In this document: one piece after another, positions 7,241 through 14,034 of the stretch
Layout: every line of letters starts with the position of its first letter
Numbering within the stretch: position 1 is the first letter of the stretch
Assembly: GCA_900543105.1 (NCBI GenBank)
Contig: UQQA01000060.1
Location: 1 to 14,124 of the forward strand
DNA from: an uncultured Ruminococcus sp.
GTDB lineage: Bacteria; Bacillota; Clostridia; Oscillospirales; Ruminococcaceae
Length of the DNA: 14,124 nucleotides
Reading direction: 5' to 3'
The notes under the pieces: model-generated
Told to the model about the DNA's origin: nothing
What the model saw: the letters and a program-made list of their open reading frames with translations, nothing else
Databases searched by the model: none
Translations under genes and position numbers: made by a program

Positions 7241-7948
7241 TTATCGTATCTTCTCTCCATTTCTCGCAAACTCGCCTTTGTAAACAGTTGAGCGGAAAAA
7301 GAGGATATTGCTCAAAAATGCTGTTATAGAGATCGCAATTCTTATCGGCAGGGGAAGTATCGGAAATGCAGGAAGCCCGTCGAATATTGATACAAAAAAT
7401 ATACCTACCAATGCGGCGGAAAGAACAGACATTATGACAGTTACGGCGATATAGTTCCTTTTGACCGACATAAGGCAAAAAGGCAGCATTATTATAAAAA
7501 GCGTTTCAAAAATAACTGCAATGGTGTGTGCTCTGGCTGTTTCCGTTCCGCCAAAAAGCGGTATCGCAAGCAGGGAAAGGCAATGCACGGCTGTTGCCGA
7601 AAGGATAAGTTTTACGGGAAGATCAATCAGTTCCTTTCTTTTTGCAGGGATAACACAGCTCATAAAATAATCGGTCGGATTGCCGTTTACAGAGTTATAC
7701 ATTTCCGTAAAATAGCTCATACTCTTTTTGTCGGACGGCAAAGGACCTTTAAAGCCGAAATTCAGCGCAAATGCCGTGCAAAGTGATGCATGGCAAAGGA
7801 TAGATGCCCATAAATTAATAATTCTTCCCGTGTCATCGAAGTATATCGGAAGAACCATTGCTATCGGTGCAAGGATATCCATTATAAAAAGAAAACAGAA
7901 AACGAATTTTAAAAAGCCGCTAAAAACCTCGGAATAATATTTTTTCAT
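7241..7948 (-). CDS. Six-helix membrane protein, probable second ABC-2-like permease subunit
   Basis: The 235-residue product shows about six hydrophobic segments (near 14-37, 43-63, 112-132, 141-162, 166-188 and 202-218) and a basic C-terminus. Between helices 2 and 3 lies VIPAKRKELID (99-109), resembling the LPxSRxE motif before helix 3 of ABC-2-type permeases. The upstream membrane protein has MPFSREDAV at the matching place, so the two may be distant paralogous halves of one channel. I start at ATG 7948 because this is where the hydrophobic protein begins and its A is shared with the TGA stop of the upstream gene (TGATG), implying coupled translation; the frame is open further upstream to 8050. 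Last gene of the repressor/ABC unit. No specific substrate can be named. Confidence 0.7.
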   Translation of the reverse strand: MKKYYSEVFSGFLKFVFCFLFIMDILAPIAMVLPIYFDDTGRIINLWASILCHASLCTAFALNFGFKGPLPSDKKSMSYFTEMYNSVNGNPTDYFMSCVIPAKRKELIDLPVKLILSATAVHCLSLLAIPLFGGTETARAHTIAVIFETLFIIMLPFCLMSVKRNYIAVTVIMSVLSAALVGIFFVSIFDGLPAFPILPLPIRIAISITAFLSNILFFRSTVYKGEFARNGEKIR

Positions 7949-8697
7949 CACTCCGCACCCCCGATAGGCTCGCCCGTGAATGAACGGCTGCCGCAGTCGG
8001 CTATGAGCTGTTTGTGTACCTTTTCCGAGCAGATGATGAATATAATGCACGAAACCAATGTCAATGCCCCAAATATCACGGAAAGAACGGGCATACCAAA
8101 CTCAATTTTGGTGAGCTTTTCGACCCACAGTACATTTATAAAGAACAATGTATAAAATGCTGTATTGAGGCTGTGCCTGTTCGTTAAAATATTTATATCG
8201 TATGTCAGCAAAGCCTTTTCATACACATAAAATCCTGCCGTTGAAACTATAAATAATATACTTCCAACGATCACACCGGATGTATACAGGGTAAGCGTAA
8301 ATGCTTTTACTGCAAAAACAATTGCCGCAATGATGATGAGCGCATTCGTAAAACGCTCGAAATTTATGAACGAGCGCACTGCGTCCTCACGGGAAAAGGG
8401 CATAAGCTGAAGTGTTCTCTGCGGGCGTTCGTCAAAAACAATAAGACCCCTTGACTCAAATTTTTTGCTGCCGAAAAAAATTCCGTATCTGTTTACCGCT
8501 TCCGTGCGTGAGTAGAAAGCGGTCATTCCGATAAGTCCGATAGAGATCATCATTGTATGAGCGGCATTATCGGAACGGCTGAAAGCGCAGAATATAATCA
8601 GTATCAGACCGATGACCGAAAACACATTCATCATATAATGAATGGTGTTCATACCCGTTCTTCGATAAGCGGTTATGGTTGCTTTTAAGTATTTCAT
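7948..8697 (-). CDS. Six-helix membrane protein, probable first ABC-2-like permease subunit
   Basis: The 249-residue product has about six hydrophobic segments (near 22-40, 47-62, 117-135, 138-157, 178-192 and 202-223). The cytoplasmic-looking stretch between helices 2 and 3 contains LMPFSREDAV (98-107), like the LPxSRxE motif of ABC-2 permeases. It lies between the ABC ATPase (10-bp gap) and a second membrane protein (1-base overlap), so it is most likely half of the membrane channel. The start at ATG 8697 follows AAGGTGA; the frame is open upstream to 8826, but that part lies in the ATPase gene in another frame and is a shadow. Cargo is unknown. Comparable GntR-linked exporters in Gram-positive bacteria respond to cell-envelope-active compounds, which is only a guess here. 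Confidence 0.72.
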   Translation of the reverse strand: MKYLKATITAYRRTGMNTIHYMMNVFSVIGLILIIFCAFSRSDNAAHTMMISIGLIGMTAFYSRTEAVNRYGIFFGSKKFESRGLIVFDERPQRTLQLMPFSREDAVRSFINFERFTNALIIIAAIVFAVKAFTLTLYTSGVIVGSILFIVSTAGFYVYEKALLTYDINILTNRHSLNTAFYTLFFINVLWVEKLTKIEFGMPVLSVIFGALTLVSCIIFIICSEKVHKQLIADCGSRSFTGEPIGGAE

Positions 8698-8707
8698 AAA
8701 TGTCACC

Positions 8708-9571
8708 TTACCTTCGGTTCTCACGGTTTTGGAGTATCGTATGCACGAGGATATCCTCATAATTCGGTGTGCGGACGCTGACATTGCCGAGCGAGGGGAT
8801 ATCCTTTCGGAGAACAAGCGCTTCATAGCCGAGTGAGGTTTCCTTTTCCCCGATAAGATATCTCGTCGGAGCAGGTCTTTCGCCCGAAACTACGGCGTAT
8901 TTTTCCTGCGCTTCATCAGCGGAGAGCATCTCGTTCAGCTTTCCGTCTATCATCATTGCGATGTAGTCAGCCGTCTTGTCAAGGTCGCCCGTGATGTGCG
9001 TTGAGAATATGACGGAACGCTCGCCGTCCGAAACGAATTCGCGGAGGATATCAAGTATCTCCAGCCTTGCCGCAGGGTCAAGTCCTGCCGTCGGTTCGTC
9101 AAGGATAAGAAGCTTCGGGTCGTGCGCAAGTGCGAGGGCAAGCATCACCTTTGTTTTCGTGCCTTTGGAAAGTGTGCCGCATTTCTTTTTCGTGTCGATC
9201 TGCCACATTTTCACATACTTTGAGAAAACGCCGCTGTCCCATTTGCCGAACACTGCCGCAAATGCCTTTGCCGTTTTTTCGGGAGTTAAGGCGATGTTCA
9301 GATAGTCCTCATCGGGGACGAAGCCGACAAGGTTCTTGAATTTTGCCTCGTCCGAAACATTGTCAATGCCGCCGAAGCCTTTTATACTTCCGCTTTCTCT
9401 GCCGTAGATATTCATTATAATGCGGAGAACGGAGGTCTTGCCTGCGCCGTTTTCGCCGATCATTCCGACTATTGCGCCCGACGGGATATCAAGCTCGGGG
9501 ATATCGATAACAAAATCGTCCGCAAAGCTTTTCTTCAGATCGCGTATTTCGAGTATGTTTAAGCTGTCCAT
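8708..9571 (-). CDS. ABC transporter ATP-binding protein (YtrB-like)
   Basis: The ATPase subunit powers the adjacent membrane pair. Numbered from the ATG at 9571, the domain shows Walker A GENGAGKTS (39-47), a Q-loop region reading GFVPDED with Asp where Gln is usual, signature TLSKGTKTK (133-141), Walker B LLILDEP followed by TAGLD, and H-loop STHITGDLD with His192. The LSKG signature and the C-terminal 80-residue extension fit exporters of the GntR-linked YtrB kind. Length is 287 residues. ATG 9571 has AAAGGA about 10 nt upstream. ATG 9580 (three residues longer) forms an ATGA overlap with the repressor stop, but the same AAAGGA is then only 1 nt away; either is possible. Second gene of the operon, so probably repressed by the GntR protein. 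Confidence 0.9.
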   Translation of the reverse strand: MDSLNILEIRDLKKSFADDFVIDIPELDIPSGAIVGMIGENGAGKTSVLRIIMNIYGRESGSIKGFGGIDNVSDEAKFKNLVGFVPDEDYLNIALTPEKTAKAFAAVFGKWDSGVFSKYVKMWQIDTKKKCGTLSKGTKTKVMLALALAHDPKLLILDEPTAGLDPAARLEILDILREFVSDGERSVIFSTHITGDLDKTADYIAMMIDGKLNEMLSADEAQEKYAVVSGERPAPTRYLIGEKETSLGYEALVLRKDIPSLGNVSVRTPNYEDILVHTILQNRENRR

Positions 9572-9576
9572 AGAAG

Positions 9577-9954
9577 TCATTTCCTTTCACTGATCGTTTT
9601 TATAGCATTAATAAGTTCTTCCTCGGTCAAGCCCTCGCTGAGAAGTGCTTCGGCGTTCCGTGAAAATTCCGCAAGCCGCCGCTGACGGTACTGCTCCATT
9701 ATCATATTTTTGTCGGGCGACTTTACAAATGTACCCTTTCCCGATGAGGTGTAGATAAGCCCCTCGTGTTCGAGGTCGGAGTAGGCTCGCTTTGTTGTTA
9801 TCGCGCTTACGTTAAGGTCAGCCGCGAGTTGTCGGACGCTCGGGAGAATTGTGTTTTCCGAAAGCTCTCCGCTCAGAATGGCACTGCGCACGGCTTCTTT
9901 TATCTGCTCATACATCGGTTTATCGCTCGTGTTGTTCAGCGTTATTTTGATAAT
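9577..9954 (-). CDS. GntR family (YtrA subfamily) transcriptional repressor, probable ATT/ATC start
   Basis: The product carries an N-terminal winged helix: DKPMYEQIKEAVRSAILSGE, then LPSVRQLAADLNVS with the recognition helix TTKRAYSDLEHEGLI and wing SSGKGTFV. A short C-terminal tail of about 45 residues, not a large effector domain, marks the YtrA subfamily. With about 125 residues it has the usual size. The start is odd. A perfect GGAGGTGAT (9963-9955) is followed by ATT (9954) and ATC (9951), and the homologous N-terminus begins just there. The nearest in-frame standard starts, GTG 9990 and GTG 9999, lie at the predicted transcription start or next to the -10 box. It heads the ABC operon and overlaps the ATPase start region. 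It probably represses its own promoter. Confidence 0.88.
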   Translation of the reverse strand: MIKITLNNTSDKPMYEQIKEAVRSAILSGELSENTILPSVRQLAADLNVSAITTKRAYSDLEHEGLIYTSSGKGTFVKSPDKNMIMEQYRQRRLAEFSRNAEALLSEGLTEEELINAIKTISERK

Positions 9955-9967
9955 ATCACCTCCAAGG

Positions 9968-10000
9968 TGTGTATATACTGTATATATCACTATATACACA
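9968..10000 (-). promoter_or_regulatory. 33-bp palindromic operator of the GntR repressor
   Basis: TGTGTATATA at 9968-9977 and TATATACACA at 9991-10000 are perfect inverted 10-bp arms around a 13-bp AT-rich centre. The palindrome begins at the -10 box of the repressor promoter and covers the expected transcription start, the position for simple repression. YtrA-type regulators commonly bind AT-rich palindromes next to their own gene. That this protein binds here is inference from position and symmetry. Confidence 0.75.
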
Positions 10001-10028
10001 CTATAGCACTGTTTATATGCTTTGTCAA
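10000..10028 (-). promoter_or_regulatory. Sigma-A-type promoter of the GntR/ABC operon
   Basis: On the minus strand TTGACA (10028-10023) matches the -35 consensus fully, and TATAGT (10005-10000) matches five of six bases of the -10 box, with a 17-bp spacer. Transcription would begin near 9993, leaving a leader of about 35-40 nt before the Shine-Dalgarno and start. It is overlapped by the palindromic operator. Confidence 0.82.
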
Positions 10029-10041
10029 GAGGTTTTGTAAA

Positions 10042-10075
10042 TTTTTTTGCAAGCGGTGTTTTCTCGGCAAAAAAA
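10042..10075. repeat. Inverted repeat between divergent promoters
   Basis: TTTTTTTGC at 10042-10050 and GCAAAAAAA at 10067-10075 are perfect 9-bp inverted arms around 16 bases. It lies between the -35 boxes of the repressor and rsmD promoters. Symmetric A/T tracts may bend the DNA, or the arms may simply be UP-element-like sequence for each promoter. No T-run geometry relative to a gene end supports a terminator. Confidence 0.4.
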
Positions 10076-10087
10076 TGAAATTTTGTA

Positions 10088-10116
10088 TAGACATTCGGCG
10101 TGTTTTGAGTTATAAT
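10088..10116 (+). promoter_or_regulatory. Sigma-A-type promoter of the rsmD-coaD cluster
   Basis: TAGACA (10088-10093) matches five of six -35 bases, and TATAAT (10111-10116) is a perfect -10 box, with a 17-bp spacer. Transcription would start near 10123, about 35 nt before the rsmD start. It is divergent from the GntR/ABC promoter and its -35 lies 60 bp away from that one. Confidence 0.8.
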
Positions 10117-10158
10117 ATAAAAGAATAAGTATAAACAAACATCGAAAAGGAAAGTTTT

Positions 10159-10713
10159 ATGAGAGTAATTACAGGTTCAGCACGGGGAAGAAAGCTTATG
10201 ACCCTTGAGGGCAGCGATGTCCGCCCGACCACCGACAAGGTAAAGGAAGCTATTTTTTCTATCGTTCAGTTTGATATAAACGGCTCGGAGATACTCGACC
10301 TCTTTGCAGGCTCGGGTCAGCTCGGCATTGAGGCGCTTTCGAGAGGCGCAAAGCGCTGTACATTCGTTGACGAATCCCGCAATTCGATAAAGGTAGTGAC
10401 CGAGAACGTCAGAACCTGCGGTTTTGCAGACCTTGCCGATATCCTCAACACGGAGAGCATAGGTTATCTTCGCACCTGCCGCAGAAAATTTGACCTTGCG
10501 TTCCTCGATCCGCCGTATAATAAGGGCATACTTGAAAAGGCTCTTCCTCTGCTTGCGGAGAAGATGTCCGACCGCGGCATAATCGTCTGCGAACACGAAA
10601 CGGGTCTTGTTCTTCCCGAAAGCTATGGCGCACTTATCAAAAAGCGCACCTACAAATACGGAAAGATCGAAGTGACGGTTTTCGTTACACCTTTCGGTGA
10701 TGAAGCCGAATAA
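10159..10713 (+). CDS. rsmD: 16S rRNA (guanine(966)-N(2))-methyltransferase RsmD
   Basis: RsmD puts a methyl group on N2 of G966 in 16S rRNA during assembly of the 30S subunit, using S-adenosylmethionine. The family N-terminus is clear (MRVITGSARGRKL, then RPTTDKVKEAIFSI at 22-35). The methyl-donor pocket DLFAGSGQLG lies at 47-56 and the catalytic DPPY motif at 117-120. The length of 184 residues is normal. The ATG follows AAAGGAAAG. The gene stands directly before coaD, a pairing conserved in many Firmicutes, and is driven by the promoter at 10088-10116. It is divergent from the GntR/ABC operon. Confidence 0.95.
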   Translation: MRVITGSARGRKLMTLEGSDVRPTTDKVKEAIFSIVQFDINGSEILDLFAGSGQLGIEALSRGAKRCTFVDESRNSIKVVTENVRTCGFADLADILNTESIGYLRTCRRKFDLAFLDPPYNKGILEKALPLLAEKMSDRGIIVCEHETGLVLPESYGALIKKRTYKYGKIEVTVFVTPFGDEAE

Positions 10714-10739
10714 ACCTATCTCTATGGAGATGAAAAATT

Positions 10740-11252
10740 ATGAGTAAACCAAGGATCGCCGTTTATCCGGGAAGCTTTGACCCCGTCACGAACGGTCATA
10801 CAGATATTATCCGCAGAGCGTCACGCCTTTTCGACAAGGTGATAGTTCTCGTTTCGGTCAATGCAGTAAAAAGTCCCTCATTCTCTTCCGTTGAGCGAGT
10901 GAAGCTTATAACAAAGGTCGTTGACGGACTTGACCTTGAAAATGTCGTTGTCGATATATGGGACGGACTGCTTGTGGATTACATAAAGCAGGTCGGTGCG
11001 ATAGCAATTATAAAGGGTCTGCGCGCCGTTTCCGACTTTGAATACGAATTTCAGATGGCGCTTGCAAACAAGATGCTTTACGATGAGGCGGAAACCGTTT
11101 TTCTCACGACAAGCTCGGAGAATATGTATCTTTCTTCAAGCGTTGTAAAGCAGATAGCATCATTCGGCGGCGATATAAGCCACTTCGTCCCCGAATGTAT
11201 CTTAAAAGACATAACCGAAAGGCTCGTTCCGAAAAAATTACAGCATGAGTGA
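10740..11252 (+). CDS. coaD: Pantetheine-phosphate adenylyltransferase (PPAT)
   Basis: CoaD joins AMP from ATP to 4'-phosphopantetheine to form dephospho-CoA, the penultimate step of CoA synthesis. The nucleotidyltransferase signature YPGSFDPVTNGH runs from residue 9, with the TxGH motif at 17-20. IIKGLRAVSDFEYEFQMA is the phosphopantetheine-binding region, and LSSSVVKQIA is the C-terminal ATP motif. The length of 170 residues is normal, slightly longer than the usual ~160. The ATG follows GGAG with 10 nt spacing, 26 bp after rsmD, so it is cotranscribed with it. Confidence 0.96.
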   Translation: MSKPRIAVYPGSFDPVTNGHTDIIRRASRLFDKVIVLVSVNAVKSPSFSSVERVKLITKVVDGLDLENVVVDIWDGLLVDYIKQVGAIAIIKGLRAVSDFEYEFQMALANKMLYDEAETVFLTTSSENMYLSSSVVKQIASFGGDISHFVPECILKDITERLVPKKLQHE

Positions 11253-11302
11253 TATCATCTGCGGTCAGACTGCATTTGAGATCATTCGGAAAGGAAAAGA
11301 AA

Positions 11303-11776
11303 ATGATTATTGACGAAATTCTTGATATGATGGACGATATGCTCGATGATGCTGGAACTATCCCGTTCAGCAGTAAAAAGGGAGCTATCGATGTTGAAAA
11401 AATGAGAGGCTGTATAAACGATATCCGTCTTAATCTCCCCGATGAGATACGCAATGCGAGAAACATTGTCAGCGACAGAAAAGATATCGTGAACGTTGCG
11501 AACAAGGAAGCTGAACAGATAGTCCGCAAGGCTGAGGAGCGTGCAAAGGTCATCGTTTCCAATGACGAGATAACCAAGGCGGCTAAGGCGCAGGCGGTTG
11601 AGATACTCAATCAGGCTCAGGCTCGTGCAAAGGACGTAAAGAACGCCGCAAACAAGTACATTGACGATATCCTCACCCAGTCGGAGAGCGCACTTCAGGC
11701 GGCTCTCACCGATGTACGCAAGACCAAGCAGGCTGTACGAAATGTTCCCTCGAATACAGGAGCAGTAAAGAAGTAA
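11303..11776 (+). CDS. Small coiled-coil protein conserved next to coaD (often labelled 'ATPase')
   Basis: The 157-residue product starts IIDEILDMMDDMLDDAG, followed by a conserved DVEKMRGCINDIRLNLPDEI block (31-50). A long Ala/Lys/Glu-rich heptad-like helix (about 50-145) then resembles the stalk of ATP synthase subunits b or H. No Walker motif is present, so 'ATPase', the name often carried by relatives, refers to stalk likeness and not activity. Related proteins lie beside coaD in many clostridia. It has no membrane segment and is probably cytoplasmic. The ATG at 11303 follows AAGGA with 7 nt spacing; the open frame back to 11249 overlaps coaD and lacks support. Its role is unknown; a structural or divisome (DivIVA-like) part is possible but unproven. 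Confidence 0.8.
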   Translation: MIIDEILDMMDDMLDDAGTIPFSSKKGAIDVEKMRGCINDIRLNLPDEIRNARNIVSDRKDIVNVANKEAEQIVRKAEERAKVIVSNDEITKAAKAQAVEILNQAQARAKDVKNAANKYIDDILTQSESALQAALTDVRKTKQAVRNVPSNTGAVKK

Positions 11777-11780
11777 GCAA

Positions 11781-11818
11781 TTTTTTTTGCCGCACATTGC
11801 CAAAGCTGTGCGGCTTTG
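11781..11818 (+). terminator. Weak hairpin terminator or attenuator after the coiled-coil gene
   Basis: GCCGCACA at 11789-11796 pairs with TGTGCGGC at 11807-11814, with a further inner GC/GC closing a CAAA loop. Only TTTGTT follows, so termination is likely partial. A run of eight T lies before the hairpin, on the wrong side for a forward terminator. It may lower expression of the two NAD genes compared with rsmD-coaD. Confidence 0.5.
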
Positions 11819-11835
11819 TTATAGGAGTTGTTTTT

Positions 11836-12504
11836 ATGGAAAAATTCGATAAAAATGCAGTTTCTTCCGCCGCCGCTTATGTGAATGAGCTTGCGGACGG
11901 GATAAATTCGCTCTCTGCCGCAAAGCTTTCCGACTTTGACAAGGACAAGACCGTTCTTGCGCTCGTTGACATCATCAACGGCTTTATCCGCGAGGGCGCA
12001 ATGCATTCCGACAGCATTGAAAGCATCATAGAACCGTCGGCAAAGCTTCTTTCCGAATGTAAAAACGCAGGCATCGCCGCTTTTGCTTTCGCCGACTGCC
12101 ACGAAAAAGGCTGTGCGGAGTTCGCTTCTTTCCCCGAACACTGCATAAAAGGCACGAGCGAATCCGAGATAGTGGACGAGCTGAAAAGCATCGGCGGCTA
12201 CACGCTCATCGAAAAGAATTCGACCAACGGCTGTCACGAAGAAGCTTTCAGGGCTTTCCTTGACGAACACAAGCAGGCGGACACATTCATTGTCTGCGGC
12301 GACTGCACCGATATATGCGTTCTCCAGTTCTGCCTTTCGCTAAAAACGCTTTTCAACAAGGAAAACAAGCCGCTGAACATCATTGTTCCGATAAATGCGG
12401 TCGAAACCTACGATGCGCCCTATCATAATGCGGCATTTGCGAATCTTGCGGCTTATAAGCTGATGAAGGACTGCGGCGTTCGCTTCGTTTCCGCAATAGA
12501 ATAA
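11836..12504 (+). CDS. Isochorismatase-family cysteine hydrolase, probable nicotinamidase
   Basis: Family members cleave amides or vinyl ethers with an Asp-Lys-Cys triad. All three are visible: Asp45 in LALVDIINGF, Lys127 in IEKNSTNG, and Cys161 in GDCTDICV. The segment DCHEKG...FPEHCIKGT (87-107) resembles the metal site and HCxxGT loop of nicotinamidase PncA (Asp87, His89, His102). The third histidine (His57 in the Mycobacterium enzyme) seems replaced by Glu95. The gene lies 26 bp before nicotinate phosphoribosyltransferase, so the most economical role is nicotinamide to nicotinate in NAD salvage. ATG 11836 follows AGGAG with 8 nt spacing; the frame is open back to 11797. The family is certain; the substrate is inferred from context. 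Confidence 0.85.
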   Translation: MEKFDKNAVSSAAAYVNELADGINSLSAAKLSDFDKDKTVLALVDIINGFIREGAMHSDSIESIIEPSAKLLSECKNAGIAAFAFADCHEKGCAEFASFPEHCIKGTSESEIVDELKSIGGYTLIEKNSTNGCHEEAFRAFLDEHKQADTFIVCGDCTDICVLQFCLSLKTLFNKENKPLNIIVPINAVETYDAPYHNAAFANLAAYKLMKDCGVRFVSAIE

Positions 12505-12530
12505 AGTTCACCTCTGAAAGGAGTACTGCT

Positions 12531-13976
12531 ATGGAAAATTACGATAGAAACTTAACGATGCTCACCGATTTTTACGAGCTTACAATGGCTAACGGCTATT
12601 TTGAAAACGGTATGGGCGAAACTATATCTTACTTTGACCTTTTCTTCCGCAATATCCCCGACAACGGCGGCTTTGCGATAATGGCAGGTCTTGAGCAGGC
12701 TATTGATTACCTCAGCAATCTGAGCTTTTCCGAGAGCGATATCGATTATCTTCGCGGAAAGGGTATCTTCTCCGAGGATTTTCTTGAATATCTCCGCCAT
12801 TTCAGATTCAGCTGTGATGTCTGGGCAATTCCCGAGGGAACGCCGATCTTCCCGTATGAACCCGTTGTAACGGTGAGAGGCCCTGCAATTCAGGCGCAGT
12901 TCGTTGAAACGATGCTCCTTATCTGCATCAACCACCAGAGCCTTATCGCAACAAAGGCGAACCGTATCGTCCGTGCCGCAGACGGCAGACCCGTTATGGA
13001 GTTCGGCTCGCGAAGAGCGCAGGGTTTTGACGGCGCTGTTTACGGCGCAAGAGCCGCTTACATAGGCGGCTGCTGCGGAACAGCCTGCACGATCTCCGAC
13101 AAGCTTATGGGAACGCCTGCGCTCGGCACAATGGCTCACTCGTGGATACAGATGTTTGACAGCGAGCTTGAAGCTTTCCGTGCCTATGCGAAGTGCTATC
13201 CAAAGGGAACGACACTGCTCGTTGATACCTATAACGTCCTCAAATCGGGCGTTCCGAACGCTATAACCGTGTTCAAGGAGATGCGCGCAAGGGGTGAAGA
13301 ACCTGCGGGTATCCGTATCGACAGCGGCGACATAACATACCTTTCAAAGTGCGCACGTCAGATGCTTGATGACGAGGGCTTCCCGAATGTTAAGATAGTA
13401 GCTTCAAATTCGCTCGATGAATATATTATCCGTGACCTCCTGCTGCAAGGTGCAAAGCTCGACAGCTTCGGCGTAGGCGAAAGACTTATCACATCGCGCT
13501 CCGAGCCTGTTTTCGGCGGCGTTTACAAGCTTGCCGCAGTGGAGAAAGACGGCGGGATAATCCCGAAGATAAAGGTTTCGGAGAACGTTGCAAAGATAAC
13601 GAACCCGGACTTCAAGACGGTATGGCGTTTGTATGACTGTTCAAGCGGAAAAGCTATCGCAGACGTTCTCACCTGCGCAGATGAAACCATAGATGAGAGC
13701 AGACCATACGAAATTTTCGACCCTGAGCACACCTACAAGCGCAAAATGGTGACGAATTTCCGTGCGGAAAAGCTTATGAAGCGCATATTCGACAACGGAA
13801 AGTGCGTATATACTTCACCGTCAGCCGAGCAGATAAAGCAGTTCTGCGCAGAACAGATCGATATGCTCTGGGACGAACTTAAGCGTTTTGAATATCCGCA
13901 CAAATACTACGTTGACCTTTCTCCGAAGCTTTGGAAAAAGAAGAATGAACTGCTTGAAAAGGCAATGGCGCTTTGA
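12531..13976 (+). CDS. pncB: Nicotinate phosphoribosyltransferase
   Basis: The enzyme makes nicotinate mononucleotide from nicotinate and PRPP with ATP hydrolysis, the entry step of the Preiss-Handler NAD route. Characteristic sequence includes LTDFYELTMANGYF (11-24), EFGSRRAQGFDGA (157-169) and TMAHSWIQMF with His203, the likely phosphorylated histidine. RIDSGDITYLSK, ASNSLDEYII and GVGERLITS follow. The length of 481 residues fits the longer Firmicutes-type enzyme. The ATG follows AAAGGAG with 7 nt spacing, 26 bp after the nicotinamidase-like gene, so both are one unit turning nicotinamide into NAD precursor. It ends just before TAATGCG repeats and a strong terminator. Confidence 0.95.
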   Translation: MENYDRNLTMLTDFYELTMANGYFENGMGETISYFDLFFRNIPDNGGFAIMAGLEQAIDYLSNLSFSESDIDYLRGKGIFSEDFLEYLRHFRFSCDVWAIPEGTPIFPYEPVVTVRGPAIQAQFVETMLLICINHQSLIATKANRIVRAADGRPVMEFGSRRAQGFDGAVYGARAAYIGGCCGTACTISDKLMGTPALGTMAHSWIQMFDSELEAFRAYAKCYPKGTTLLVDTYNVLKSGVPNAITVFKEMRARGEEPAGIRIDSGDITYLSKCARQMLDDEGFPNVKIVASNSLDEYIIRDLLLQGAKLDSFGVGERLITSRSEPVFGGVYKLAAVEKDGGIIPKIKVSENVAKITNPDFKTVWRLYDCSSGKAIADVLTCADETIDESRPYEIFDPEHTYKRKMVTNFRAEKLMKRIFDNGKCVYTSPSAEQIKQFCAEQIDMLWDELKRFEYPHKYYVDLSPKLWKKKNELLEKAMAL

Positions 13977-14034
13977 TAATGCGTAATGCTTAATGCGTAA
14001 TGCGTAATTAGCTTCGCTGTTTCGTTAGAATATT

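Noticed and set aside
9577..9999. GTG 9999 or GTG 9990 as the repressor start.
   Set aside because: Both lie at the -10 box or predicted transcription start, lack a ribosome binding site and encode the operator palindrome. The strong GGAGGTGAT points to ATT/ATC just downstream. GTG cannot be fully excluded if another promoter exists upstream.
11303..11776. True ATPase activity or V-type ATPase operon.
   Set aside because: No Walker A or B motif and no neighbouring ATP synthase genes. Only the helical stalk-like composition is shared.
13977..14011. CRISPR-like or VNTR array.
   Set aside because: The units are 7 bp without spacers and number only about five, so this is a short tandem run at an element edge.
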